Assembly: GCA_963704155.1 (NCBI GenBank)
Contig: CAVPHF010000042.1
Location: forward strand, 10,371 to 74,370
Length of the DNA stretch: 64,000 nt
Source of the DNA: Thiohalocapsa sp963704155
GTDB taxonomy: Bacteria; Pseudomonadota; Gammaproteobacteria; Chromatiales; Chromatiaceae
Reading direction: 5' to 3'
Positions 20,139 through 29,992 of this stretch are shown one piece after another. The translations under genes were made by a program, and so were the position numbers. Numbering within the stretch: the first letter of the stretch is position 1; each line of letters starts with the position of its first letter. The notes beneath the pieces were generated by a model. It was not told the DNA's origin. It searched no databases and saw nothing but the letters and a program-made list of their open reading frames with translations.

Positions 20139-20172
20139 GAACCGGACGTGAACGTCTCCGCTCATCCGGCTC
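20139..20172 (-). ncRNA. Domain V of intron A
   Basis: 34 bases on the minus strand: GAGCCGGATGAGCGGAGACG then TTCACGTCCGGTTC. GAGCCGGA pairs with TCCGGTTC and closes a central stem with an internal loop, as in canonical domain V, followed at once by domain VI. Confidence 0.85.
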
Positions 20173-20175
20173 CTC

Positions 20176-21420
20176 CTATCCAGCCTGCCCGTAGAGCAAG
20201 CGCCAGTGGGCAAACAGTCCGGGCTGGCGGCGCGCGATGCGGCGCAGCCAGTGCTCGGCCCGCCGTCGATGGCGGCGCAGGCGTTTGAACTTGCGTGTCG
20301 CCCATCGGGCCAATTTGCGATCAATGTGTTGTAGGGTCGGGTAGAGCGCCGACTTGTAGAAGGCGCCGTAGTAGTTGACCCAACCGCGGATGACCGCATT
20401 GAACATCCGTGCCAGATCGTCAAGGTCCTTGTCGCTGCGCAGTTGCAGCCGCCAGCTTCTGACCTCTTGGCGAATCGCCTTCGCCGCCTTGTTGCTGATC
20501 GCCGGGCTGAAGTTGATGAAGTACTTGCCCCAGCGGTTCTTCGATCGGCGTGGGCGAAAGGTATAGCCCAGAAAATCGAAGCGGGTGCAGGGATACTCCA
20601 GACGCCGATCGTCATCCTTGCAGTAGACGATCTTGGTCTTCTCCGGATGGAGCTCCAGTCGACACTCGGCAAATCGCCGCTCCAGCGCGGCCTTGAGGTC
20701 TTCGGCCTCCTCCCTGGTCCGGCAGTGGCACAGCGCATCGTCCGCGTACCGCTCAAAAGGGATCTGCGGGTAGGTGCGCTGCATCCATCCGTCGAAGGTG
20801 TAGTGCAGGAAGAGGTTGGCCAGCAGCGGACTGACGACACCGCCTTGCGGCGTGCCGCGCTCGCGCGACTGCAGGCTCCCGTTGGGCATCTGCACCTCGG
20901 CGCGCAACCACCGCTCAATGTAGAGCAGCACCCAGTTGTCCTGGCTGTGGTGGCGCACCGCTCGCATCATGAGGTCCCAGTCAATGTTGTCGAAAAACCC
21001 CTTGATATCGAGATCGACGACCCAGTCGTAGCGCCAGCAGCGCTGGCGCGCCTGGCCAATGGCTTGGTGGGCACTCTTACCGGGCCGGTAGCCGTAGGAG
21101 TCGGGATGGAACAGCTTCTCCAACTCCGGCTCCAGGGCTTGCTTGACGACCGTTTGGGCGATCCGGTCCGCCACCGTGGGCACGCCTAGACCGCGGACTC
21201 CGCCGTCGGCCTTGGGAATCTCCACCCGCTTGACCGGTGGGGGCATCCAGCTCCCGGACGCCAGTCGGTTCCAGAGCTTGTAAAGGTTGTTCTCCAGATC
21301 CTCGGCAAACTCGGCTAACGACTGCGCGTCCACGCCCGCCCCTCCTTGGTTGGCTTTGACGCGTTTGTAGGCTTCCCACACCTGACGTTTGGTGATGGGA
21401 AATGGCTTTGCCTGATTCAA
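20176..21420 (-). CDS. ltrA: Group II intron reverse transcriptase/maturase (intron A)
   Basis: A 414-residue intron-encoded protein. RT motifs are in order: PKADGGVRGLGVPTVADRI (RT1-2), YGYRPGKSAHQAI (RT2a), VVDLDIKGFFDNID (RT3), GTPQGGVVSPLLANLFLHY (RT4), FERYADDALCHC with the catalytic YADD (RT5), HPEKTKIV (RT6) and FDFLGYTFRPR (RT7), followed by the maturase X region. The C-terminus stops shortly after domain X without an HNH endonuclease, like lineages that insert without one. It should promote splicing and retromobility of its own intron. Confidence 0.93.
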   Translation of the reverse strand: MNQAKPFPITKRQVWEAYKRVKANQGGAGVDAQSLAEFAEDLENNLYKLWNRLASGSWMPPPVKRVEIPKADGGVRGLGVPTVADRIAQTVVKQALEPELEKLFHPDSYGYRPGKSAHQAIGQARQRCWRYDWVVDLDIKGFFDNIDWDLMMRAVRHHSQDNWVLLYIERWLRAEVQMPNGSLQSRERGTPQGGVVSPLLANLFLHYTFDGWMQRTYPQIPFERYADDALCHCRTREEAEDLKAALERRFAECRLELHPEKTKIVYCKDDDRRLEYPCTRFDFLGYTFRPRRSKNRWGKYFINFSPAISNKAAKAIRQEVRSWRLQLRSDKDLDDLARMFNAVIRGWVNYYGAFYKSALYPTLQHIDRKLARWATRKFKRLRRHRRRAEHWLRRIARRQPGLFAHWRLLYGQAG

Positions 21421-21967
21421 CGAGGTCCTCCCATCGCTGGTTGCCTCATCGTTTCAGGCCGGATAGGGCAACCCCTTCGCTCCAGCCCCATTACAGGACC
21501 TTCCTCACTACTACAGGTTGCTCCGTCCCTGTACCCCGCATCGGTACTCACACGCTCGGGGGGCTTCCCCTTGCGTGGCTCCCTTAACATCGAGGTGACA
21601 GGTTCCCACGTTCCGCACAAGAGCCTGGACCGCGTTCTCGCCGCCTTCATGCCGGACGCCGCCTGGGCAGTAGACAGGTTGCCCCCAGGCTCTTCCCGAG
21701 GTAACGACTCCCCCTCGGTTTTGACGTCGTTCCTACGCTTTCGACACGTCATCAGCGGTTCACTTACGTTCGACTCCACGGTCCGTACCTGACCGGGTCG
21801 CGCCCGGCCTTTTCCCAGCTCGCGCACCACCACGCCTCTTGAGCGCAGCAGCAGTGGGTGGTTTGAAGCCTCCGCCTGCACGGCGGCTTCGGGGGGCCTT
21901 CCCCCATCTCTTGTGCAGCATGGCTGCACGGAGGGCTTGCGCCCTCCAGTACGCCTTCGTGGCGCAC

Positions 21968-22675
21968 AGTCATCGGCGAACCGGCAAAACGCAAGGCCGC
22001 GTCGCTCCAGCTCCCGATCCAGCTCGTCGAGGACGATGTTGCTGAGTAGGGGGCTCAACGGGCTGCCTTGCACGGTCCCTTCCGTGGTCGGGCTCATCAG
22101 GCCATTGGCGAGAACGCCACTGCGCAGGGTCATCCCGATCAGGCGCAGGATGCGCTTGTCCGCAACGTGTTCCCCAACGCGGGCGATCAAGCGGTCGTGG
22201 TGGATTCGGTCGAAGAACTGCGCCAAATCCAGATCCGCAACGTAGGGCTAGCCGTCCCGGCCACGATCTCACGTGCCGCTTCCACCGCTTGGCGTTGGTT
22301 CCGCCCAGGGCGGAAGCCGTAGCTGTGAACGGAGAACGTTGGCTCGAAGATCGGCTCCAACAGGTGCTTGAGAGTCGCTTGCACGACCCGGTCACGCACC
22401 GTGGGCACCCCGAGATTGCGGGTGCCGCGCCCACCGGGCTTGGGGATTTCCACCCGCCGCACCGGTGAGGGTTTGTAGGTCCAGCTCTCCAGCTCCGCTG
22501 TCAGCCGGCCCAGCTCTTCGTCGAGGCATGCTTCGAATGCGGCAATGGTCACTCCGTCCACGCCGGGGCTTCCCTTGTTCTTTCGCACGCTCTGAAAACC
22601 GCCGCGCAGCCGCTCGACTGCACAGAGCTCCTCGAAGAGTCTTCGCTCGTCGGTCCATAGGTTCAGTTGATACAT
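21968..22675 (-). pseudogene. ltrA: Intron B reverse transcriptase, 5' part (first exon)
   Basis: It starts MYQLNLWTDERRLFEELCAV at ATG 22675 and shows RT0 to RT5: KGSPGVDGVTI, GVPTVRDRVVQATLKHLLEP, YGFRPGRNQRQAV, then in the next frame DLAQFFDRIHHDRL, GTVQGSPLSPLLSNIVLDEL and CRFADDC. The two frames differ by one base near 22245, and the sum of the two exons (1316 bases) is one short of a multiple of three, so one base appears to be lost. It is interrupted at FADD by intron A. Confidence 0.85.
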
Positions 22676-23344
22676 GGCACTCTCTTTGCGCACGGCCTTC
22701 GGCGATCTGCACCGGTGTCGTCATGGCGATGTCTACGTCTCGCCCAGACGCCGGCTCCTCTGTGGGCTGATCTCGACCGCACGGTCTCTCATGCTCTCCA
22801 AAACCGCTTACGTGTTCCGCCCTTCACCTCCGCCATCCCTGCCGCTGACCCGATGTTTTACCCTCCGCTACGTCACCGCAGCTTCATCGGCACCGGGCTT
22901 TACGATTACTACGGCTTCGTCTGCAGGCCCCCGTCCCATCACGTGTCACGTCTCCGCGCCGCTTAGGGCTTAAGGTGTCGTCGTTACACCGACCCGGAAT
23001 CGGCGGCCTTTCACCGGGTAAGCTAGTCGCCTCTGTCTTCGCCCACCTGCCTTCTCTACCTACAGGGGCTTACGGGAAGCGGATCGGGCTTCGGTGGTCC
23101 GGGGCACCTCGCCCACCCCTGTCTGCCTCAGCAAAGGTTCGCTTTCGCTCAGGTGACGAATTTGGCTCCGGCTTCCTTCAGATCCCTCATTGGCTCCCGT
23201 ACGGTAGCCTCCCCGCAGTTACTCCTCTTCCTTGCGGTGCGCACGGAAGTTTCTTCGGGCACCCTTGCCTTCGCCTACATGTTCCCCGCTCCCGGGGCCA
23301 CGGCTGGATTTCCACCAGCTAGCCGACTAGCATGCCGGTCACAC

Positions 23345-23816
23345 ACGTGACGTCCGCGTCGCGCGCCTTATGGAAGGCGATCATCTGCTGCAGGTCCATG
23401 CGGTAGACGTGGTCAGCGCCGAGCACGAGCACAAACTCCGGATGCTGGTGCTCGATGAGTTCGATGTTCTGCGCCACCGCGTCCGCGGTACCGGAGAACC
23501 AGGCCGGACCGCTCAGCATCTGCGGCGGCACCACGGTCACGAAGTGGTCCGGGAATAGCGGCGACAAGGTCCAGGCCTTGCGAATGTGCTCGATCAGCGA
23601 CTGGGACTTGTACTGGACCAACAGGTAGATCGTATAGATACCGGAGTTGACCAGGTTGCTGAGTACGAAATCGACGATCCGATAGCGCGAGCCGAATGGC
23701 ACGGCCGGCTTCGACCGCTTCTCGGTCAACGGCATCAGCCGGGAGCCGTGGCCGCCGGCCATGACCATCGCCATGACGTTGCTGGGGCAAATGATGCGTT
23801 CTGGCTGATTCGGCAT
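23345..23816 (-). pseudogene. glgC: Glucose-1-phosphate adenylyltransferase, 5' portion only
   Basis: From ATG 23816 (behind GGAGGT) the frame gives about 157 residues of GlgC: the nucleotide-binding motif AMVMAGGHGSRLMPLTEKRS then KPAVPFGSRYRIVDFVLSN, and later FSGTADAV and VLVLGADHVYRMD (Asp of the metal site). The canonical start is GGxGTRL; here GHGSRL. The gene stops at the 5' end of intron B, and the remaining ~260 residues, including the ADP-glucose and allosteric domains, are not found beyond the intron. GlgC makes ADP-glucose for glycogen; this copy is dead unless the other half lies elsewhere. Confidence 0.85.
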
Positions 23817-24435
23817 GACAGACCTCCGGGTGGCTGGCAGCACGGCGTGCTCTCAAGCATTTTCGTTGTTTTTATGGAAATCACTCATACAAGCCAGGAC
23901 CGCATGAATCGGGCTAATGCGTGGGCTGTCGTCAGCGTCGGTCAGCAAGTGCCTCGATGAGAATCCGGTCCGGTTCAGTCACTGCGCGGATCATCGACAA
24001 CGCCCTGACCGGGTCGGAGACCGCCATCGGGCGCTGCAAGCGCTTCCCCGTGCTGGAGGACGGTGCCTACGGCGCAGCGCGCTTAAGCGCGCGTTATGCA
24101 CCACCTGCAGGTGCAAATGAACCAGGAACCAGCGGGTCGCGGCGAGCCCTCCGCTCTGATCGGCTTGGCCGACGCGCGCGCCGTCGGCATCACTTTTGCT
24201 TACTAGACTGTGTTTGAGTACGACCGGAAGTCGCAGACCGGCAATCACGTTCGAGGCAGCCGCCCGACATTCCCGCCCCGCAGGGAACCCCGGTGCTGGA
24301 TGATCCCAACACGGGATCGGATTGCGTACACCAGGATTGCGTACACCAGGATTGCGTACACCAAAAGAGGCGCGAACACCCAAGGGGCGCGAACAACCAA
24401 GGTCCGATTCACTGGCGAGAACGGGAGGAAGCAAC
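23817..24435. other. Intergenic region between glgC stub and host-attachment gene
   Basis: No gene is recognised. It contains a 16-bp perfect palindrome GCGCGCTTAAGCGCGC at 24077-24092, the palindrome ACCTGCAGGT a little later, and a three-copy 15-bp tandem repeat (24321-24365). A plus-strand open stretch from about 23958 has no family match. Confidence 0.4.
24321..24365. repeat. 15-bp tandem direct repeat, three copies
   Basis: ATTGCGTACACCAGG at 24321-24335 and 24336-24350, then ATTGCGTACACCAAA at 24351-24365. It lies 70 to 115 bases upstream of the host-attachment gene, in its probable promoter region. Confidence 0.85.
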
Positions 24436-24786
24436 ATGGCTGCATCCAAACTCTGGCTCTTGGTAGCAGACGCCGGGCGCGCGGCGGTCTATGAGACCGA
24501 TGCGCCCCGCGGCCCGCTGCGTGAGGTCCAAGATTTCATCGATCCAAACAACCGCCTGCCCGAACAGGAGCTGGCCCGGGACCGGCCCGGGCGCACCTTC
24601 GACTCCAGTGGCGCCGGCCGCCACGCGATGGAGCCCCATACGCCCCCGGCGCAGGTGGAGACCGAGCGTTTTGCCGGGGTCCTTGCGGACGCGGTCGAAA
24701 CAGGCTTGCATCAAACTGGGCCAATCGCTGTGCGTCGCTTCGTTCTCTCTCGACATGCTGAGCAAAAAAAATCGGCGCTCGATTGA
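24436..24786 (+). CDS. Host-attachment family protein, C-terminally short
   Basis: The frame starts MAASKLWLLVADAGRAAVYE at ATG 24436 behind GGAGGAAG. The core is ELARDRPGRTFDSSGAGRHA, a signature of the Host_attach family (named from an Agrobacterium protein required for attachment to plant cells; the biochemical role is unknown). Typical members have ~145 residues and end with a PPRFLG.LR region; this product stops at 116 residues after VETGLHQTG and an unrelated tail, so it is truncated. A relative with the opposite defect lies at 35437. Confidence 0.75.
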   Translation: MAASKLWLLVADAGRAAVYETDAPRGPLREVQDFIDPNNRLPEQELARDRPGRTFDSSGAGRHAMEPHTPPAQVETERFAGVLADAVETGLHQTGPIAVRRFVLSRHAEQKKSALD

Positions 24787-24920
24787 GCCCTGACGAGCAG
24801 GCGCAACTGACGAGCATCCGCGAAAGCGTGGCGGACGCGCTCGCCGAAGTTCGGCGAATCACGACACCCGGTGTCGGCACCCTCATTCGTGTCATCTGGC
24901 CTCGCGCTGGTTCTTCCTGA
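24755..24920 (+). other. Possible small gene spanning an A8 tract
   Basis: An ATG at 24755 (MLSKK) runs into eight adenines (24764-24771). With seven adenines the frame would continue IGARLSPDEQAQLTSIRESV then ADALAEVRRITTPGVGTL to a stop at 24918, giving about 54 residues. As written it is out of frame. It is either an indel, a slippage site, or chance. Confidence 0.25.
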
Positions 24921-24950
24921 TACAGGGCGCGCCCAAACCGCCGCCCTTTG

Positions 24951-27900
24951 CTACCGCACGACGCCATCGCCTGCGGATCGCGCCCGGCCGGGAGACGGTC
25001 CTTCATGACGACGGTGCGCCATGAGTTCGAGGATGATCCTTAGCTGCGCTGGCTTGGTCAGATGATGGTCGATGCCAGCGGCGCGCGACTTGTCGACATC
25101 GCTGTCCTGACCGTACCCCGAGACGGCGATCAGCAGCGCATCGGCGGTCTGCGGACGGGCGCGCAGCGCAGTGGCCAGCGCATACCCATCCATGTCCGGT
25201 AGGCCGATGTCGAGGATGACCACCTCGGGCGCGAAGTCGTCGGCAATGGTCAGCGCCTGCGCCGCCGTCTGCGCCTGGCGCACCTCATGGCCGATCAGAT
25301 CCAACGCCAGCATCAGGCTTTCGGCGATATCGGCGACGTCATCGACGACGAGGATGCGGCGCGACTGCGCGTTGGTGTCGGCGCCGTTGCTCGGGGCCGG
25401 CTCCTGCCGATCGGGCGCCGCTGCCGGCGCACTGAGCTCGGCCTCCTCTTCGGTTCGGTGCTGCGCCCTGCCGGCCAACGGCAGACGCACCGTCATTTCG
25501 GTGCCCTTGCCCGGACCTTCGCTGCGCGCTTCGACCTGACCGCCGTGCAGCTCGACGAGTCGTCGGACCAGCGTTAGACCGAGCCCGAGTCCGGCCGGAG
25601 CGCGATCGGGACAGTGCGCACCCTGCACGAACAGGTCGAAGATCTCGGTCTGCATCTGCGGCGCCAGCCCGATACCGGTATCGCGGATGCTGACCACGGC
25701 GTCGCCTTGGTCACGGCGGCTGCTGACGGTTATCTCGCCGCCGGTGGGTGTGTACTTGATGGCATTGTGCAGCAGATTGGTGAACACCTGCTCGACGCGC
25801 ACTGCGTCGGCCTCCAGGAGCAGAGGTTCGGGGGCCTGATCGGCGATCAGCCGATGGCCGGCGGCGTCGATGGCCTGGCGCAGGTCCGCGATGGCGCCGC
25901 GCAGCGGCTCGCGCAGACCGATGCGTTGCAGCTGCAGCTCGATGCGCCCGGACTTGATTCGGGCCACGTCGAGTAGGTCATCGATGAGACGTGTCAGATG
26001 TTGCACCTGACGCTCCATCATCGCTCGCACACGCTCGACCTCGGGGTCCGACGGCAGGATGCGCCGGACCAGTTCCATGGCCGTGCGCAGCGGCGCCAAC
26101 GGGTTACGCAGCTCATGACCGAGGGTGGCCAGGAATTCGTCCTTGCGCCGGTCCTCGGCGTGCAATGTCTCCTCCGCGGCCTTGCGGCTGGTGATGTCAC
26201 GATTCATACCGACCCAGCCGCGGACCCTGCCCGCCTCGTCACGCAACGGCACGGCGCGCACATGCGTCCAGCGCCAGCCGCCGTCGACATGCCGGAGCCG
26301 GAACTCGGTGGTGAACGGCCGCTCGTCGGCCACACAACGCCTCCAGCTCTCCAGCACGGCGGCGCGATCCTCCGGATGCACGGCCTGGGCCCAGCCCTCG
26401 CCGAACTGCTGTTCGCGGGTCTGGCCGGAGAAGCTGCACCACGACGGTGAGTCCTCGACCACCTGGCCGGCGGCATCGGTGGTCCAGACGATCTGCGCCG
26501 AGGCCGTGACCAGGGCGCGGAAGCGTTCCTCGCTGTCGCGCAGCGCCAGTTCGGCGTTCTTGAGTTGGGTGATCTCGACCAGGGTAATGACGATGCCCTG
26601 GATCTGGTCGGAAGCCGAGCGGTACGGCAGCACCCGCGCCAGATACCAGGCGCCGTCCTCGCCGTGCACCTCACGCTGAACCGGCTTCAGCGTCTCGAAC
26701 ACGCTGCGGGCGTCCTCTTCCAGCTGCTCGTAGGCGACCAGGCGGCGCAGGTCGGTCAGCGGCCGGCCGCGGTCGCGGGTGCGGATATGAAACAGCTTGC
26801 TGGCCTGGGGCGTCACCCGCAGGATGCGCAGGTCGCGGTCCAGGAACAGCGTTGCGATGTCGGTCGCGGCCATCAGGTTGTTCAGGTCGGCGGTGAGCTG
26901 GCTCAGCTCCTCGACCTTGTGGCGGTTCTCCTGGTTGACCGTCTGCAACTCCTCGTTCATCGACTGCAGCTCCTCCTTGCTGGTCTCCAGCTCTTCCATC
27001 GTCGAGCGCAGCTCTTCGTTGGTAGATTGCAGCTCCTCGTTGGCCGCCAGCATCTCCTCCTGGGAGGTCTCGTACTGCTCGATCACGGCGCGCAGGTGCT
27101 CCTTGGTCCGATCGAGCTCGGAGCGCTCCTCCGCGCTGACGGTTCCCGCCAGCGTCACGGGCCCGTCGCCGGCTTCCAGTTCGTCGAAGATGATCAGACT
27201 CAGACCGCCGAGTTCGACATCCTGCGACGGGCGCACGTGCAGCACGACCCGCCGCGCCTCGCCGTCCAGCGTGATCGCTATTGGATCGGTGCGCACGGGT
27301 GCCTGCCGTTCTTCGGCGGCATGCAGCGCGGCGCGCAGCTCGACGCGCAATGCTTCATGCACCAGCTTGAAGACACTGGCCGACGGCTCGCCGCCCGGCA
27401 CGCGCAGGTAGCGCCCCGCGCGCTCGGAACTGTGCACGATCGCGGAAGAACTGTGTGACGGTGATCAGCAGTTCTTCCGCCAGCAGGTGCGCCTCGCCCG
27501 CGTCCCGACGCAACAGGTCCAGGTAGTCGCTGAGCTGCTCCTCATGATGGAGCTGCATGCGGCGGCGGATGCGTCGCAGCACGGTCGATTGCTTATAGCG
27601 GGAGAAGTCCTGCCCGGTGCGGGCGCGCACCTGGGCGAACACGTGCTCGAGCGCCTGGCGGTCCGCTTCCGACTGCTCCTTGATGTCCTCGACCAGGTCG
27701 ATCCGCGGGCAGGTGCGCATGAAGCGTAAAATATGCGCCGGCATCTCGCGCACCGGCAGGACCAGATCGATCAGTCCGGTCGCGATCGCGCTCTCGGGCA
27801 TGCCGTCGAACTGGGCCTCCGCCGGCTCCTGGGCGATGGTCAGTCCACCGTGTTCCTTGACCAGCGCGATGCCGACGCTGCCGTCGGCGCCGCTGCCCGA

Positions 27901-28296
27901 GAGCACGACGCCGACGGCATGCTCGGCATGGGTCTTGGCAAGGGTCTCGAAGAAGTGATCGATGGGCGCTCGATGGCGACGCTGGGTCTCGAGGTCGGTG
28001 ACCCGCAGGTGGCTGTCGATCTTAGCCATATTGTGTCCGGGTGGAATGACGTAGACGTTGTCCGGCTCGACGACCATGTCCTCGGTGACCTGTTGCACCG
28101 GCATGCCGACAAAGGGCTGCAGCAGGTCCGCGAGCAGGCTCGGCTGCTCGGGCGTCAGATGGACGACGACCACATAGGCAAGGCCGCTGTCTCCCGGCGT
28201 GCGGGAGAAGAACTGCTTCAGCGCATCGAGGCCGCCAGCGGAGGCGCCGATGCCGACGAGGGCCGTCTGTGGCTTCGAGTCTTGTGCGCCGGTCAT
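24951..28296 (-). pseudogene. CheB/CheR-PAS hybrid histidine kinase with receiver, CheR domain deleted
   Basis: From ATG 28296 (MTGAQDSKPQTALVGIGASA) come a CheB methylesterase with Ser in GASAGG, His in VVVHLTPE and Asp in SGSGADGSVG, then the start of a CheR domain (RTGQDFSRYKQSTVLRRIRR) which breaks off at TVTQFFRD near 27440. The next frame begins ERAGRYLRVPGGEPS, the region that normally follows CheR. It continues through a coiled coil rich in NEELQSTNEELR, one or two PAS domains, HisKA (LGHELRNPLAPL), an HATPase (GLGLGLTLVRRLVELHGGQ) and a receiver with phospho-acceptor Asp in VVILDIGLPDMDG. The SAM-binding part of CheR (~170 residues) is missing and the frames differ, so the gene is split into CheB and a kinase-receiver part. 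Confidence 0.85.
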
Positions 28297-28548
28297 GTGC
28301 TGATCCTCAGGCTGCGCGATTGACGACTCCGGTTCTGGCGCAAGCACCTCGGCTGGTTGGGGCGCCAACTGTTTGCAGAGGCGCCAAGTTCTCTGGCGAC
28401 AACGCGTTTGCACGCTCGAGGGCCGAGCGCCAAGGGCCTGGGGGCGACATGCGACGATGGGGCCGGACAGCGGCCTCGGCGCTCGGCGCAACGCACGGGA
28501 TGATTGAGGGAAGCGCAGTACGCTCGCCCGCCTGAGGCATCGCGTAGC

Positions 28549-28604
28549 TAACGTTCATGGCGCAGTGCCACCCCGCAAGATTAAGCGCTTGTTTAATCGT
28601 AACG
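28549..28604 (+). repeat. Dispersed hairpin repeat, copy 2
   Basis: TAACGTTCATGGCGCAGTGC then CACCCCGCAAGATTAAGCGC and TTGTTTAATCGTAACG. The second stem is GATTAA/TTAATC where other copies have GATGAA/TTCATC, so the pair is exchanged on both sides. Confidence 0.85.
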
Positions 28605-28861
28605 AGTCTAGACGTGTTAGGCGCGGACAGCCAAATCGGCGCCGCCGGTCCGGGACCATCGGCCCCCGTGATCTGTACACAGCAGACAATTCGAACCGGG
28701 TGCGGCATGGCGCTTGCGGATCAGCAGCCTGACACGGACGCGTGAAATCCACCACCCCATGGTGGAAATAGACCAGCGATCTGCCCAGCATGCGGCCCCC
28801 GAGTCTGACAAGTCGAGGACATCGCCAGCGCGCACGGGTGGCGCCACGGCGGCCTTGATTC

Positions 28862-29014
28862 AACCTAGAAACGGCAGTTGACCGCTAAGCGCCCAACACA
28901 AACACTTGTTTTCAGGCCACTAACACGGTTGCCGCGGGCTCACCTCGTAGGTGAAGGGCGCTACGACCCCCAGGGCACGCACCCTGGGGGCCGTCCAACT
29001 GCCGTTTCTAGGTT
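28862..29014. repeat. 153-bp inverted-repeat element (MITE-like)
   Basis: The termini are a perfect 19-bp inverted repeat, AACCTAGAAACGGCAGTTG at 28862-28880 and CAACTGCCGTTTCTAGGTT at 28996-29014. Inside are two strong hairpins: TCACCT-CGT-AGGTGA (28940-28954) and CCCCCAGGG-CACGCA-CCCTGGGGG (28967-28990). There is no open frame. It looks like a non-autonomous element or a structured RNA. Confidence 0.75.
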
Positions 29015-29308
29015 CAAAGTCTGCTTCAGCCACACGGCCTGGACGCGCTTATGATCGGCGCCGGCACGGCTTTTGCTGCATTAACCGCGACCAGTTGACG
29101 GCACTGGAGTTCGCCGCCGCGTGGCGTGGTCAGCGACGCTGCCACAACGGGAAATCGAGTAAAGGCCCAGCGCGCGCCGTGGAGCCGGCGCCGCGGGGCT
29201 GACGATGTCACCGGTGGCTCCGACGCCCGCAGCGAGATGCAACAAGCGAGATGCAACACGGGGCGGCAGCGATCCACCGACGGCAGGCAACACGGAGATG
29301 ACATAACC

Positions 29309-29980
29309 ATGCAAACCTTGTCGCGATCCTTGTCGCTCGGGCGCCTTCACGACGCTGAACCCGCGCCGGCGGCGCCGGCACTGACCCGCGGTCGCTGCAC
29401 CGCGCCGGCCGTGCTGCAGGACCTGGCCGCACAGGCCGATGTGAGTTTCGACGGCGAGCGGCCCTGGGACATCCAGGTGCACGACCCGGCCTTCTATCAC
29501 CGTGTGCTGCACGCGGGCGCCCTTGGTCTTGGCGAAAGCTATATGGATGGCCTCTGGGACGCCGAACAGCTCGACGAGACCCTGACGCGCGTGCTGGCTG
29601 CGAACGCCGATCAGGCGCTCGACGATGCCGGCTCGTGGCGGTTGCGGATACGCGTCGCGCTGGCGCTGCTGCGCACGCGGCTTATCAACCGTCAGGCGGG
29701 CCGTCGCGCCTTCGAGGTCGGCGAGCGCCACTACGACGCCGGCAACGACCTGTACCGGCTGATGCTCGATCCGACCATGAGCTACAGCTGCGGCTACTGG
29801 GCCGCGGCCGATGACCTGGACGGTGCCCAACGCGCCAAGCTCGAACTCATCTGCGACAAGCTCGCCCTCTCGCCCGGCCAAAGCGTGCTCGACGTCGGCT
29901 GCGGCTGGGGTGGATTCGCCGAGGCAGCTACCGCTCCGTGCGTTGACGCGGGTCCCAGTCCAAAGTTGCAACCACGATAG
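29309..29980 (+). pseudogene. cfa: Cyclopropane-fatty-acid synthase, truncated at the SAM motif
   Basis: From ATG 29309 the protein shows the CFA N-terminal domain (FDGERPWDIQVHDPAFYHRV, then GLGESYMDGLWD), the pre-catalytic HYDAGNDLYRLMLDPTMSYS with CGYW, and SAM-binding motif I VLDVGCGWGG. It then departs from the family at about 29922 and ends after a 20-residue unrelated tail. Intact enzymes have ~380 residues; the rest of the methyltransferase, including its active-site residues, is missing. CFA synthase methylates unsaturated membrane phospholipids under stress. The truncation falls 70 bases before the lipoprotein gene, marking a deletion junction. Confidence 0.85.
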
Positions 29981-29992
29981 GAGAAAATCACC

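Larger units (their letters stand above)
20099..21967 (-). mobile_element. Inner group II intron (intron A) nested in the RT gene of intron B
   Basis: On the minus strand it begins GTGCGCCACGAAGGC at 21967 and ends CTCGAC at 20099, giving 1869 bases. It holds a ~550-base 5' RNA leader, a complete RT gene (20176-21420), a 34-base domain V (20172 to 20139) and a GC-rich domain VI stem. Removing it joins GATGAC-T to GC-AACATC, which exactly restores the RT reading frame of the outer intron. That fixes both boundaries. It appears intact and could be active for splicing. Nested introns are known in a few bacteria and archaea. Confidence 0.9.
19424..23344 (-). mobile_element. Outer group II intron (intron B), interrupted by intron A
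   Basis: On the minus strand it starts GTGTGACCGGCATGC at 23344 (GUGYG consensus), runs through ~670 bases of intron RNA leader, a reverse transcriptase gene in two pieces, a domain V-like hairpin (19489 to 19460) and a domain VI stem, and ends CCCGAC at 19424 (terminal AC). The total is 3921 bases, or 2052 without the nested intron, a normal size. The two flanks do not belong together: upstream is truncated glgC, downstream is antisense fic. The RT gene carries a frameshift and an insertion, so mobility is probably lost. Ends are placed by consensus and may shift by 1 or 2 bases. Confidence 0.85.
28297..29308. other. Long intergenic region with two repeat elements
   Basis: About 1 kb without a convincing gene. 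It holds the hairpin repeat copy 2 (28549-28604) and a 153-bp inverted-repeat element (28862-29014). Short open stretches around 28700-28860 have no family match. Confidence 0.5.

Noticed and set aside
24077..24092. Palindrome GCGCGCTTAAGCGCGC as a regulatory site
   Set aside because: Simple GC-alternating palindromes are frequent in this composition, and no adjacent gene start supports a function.
24321..24365. Short repeats considered as a CRISPR remnant
   Set aside because: Units are 15 bp, contiguous and without spacers; no cas gene is in the window.
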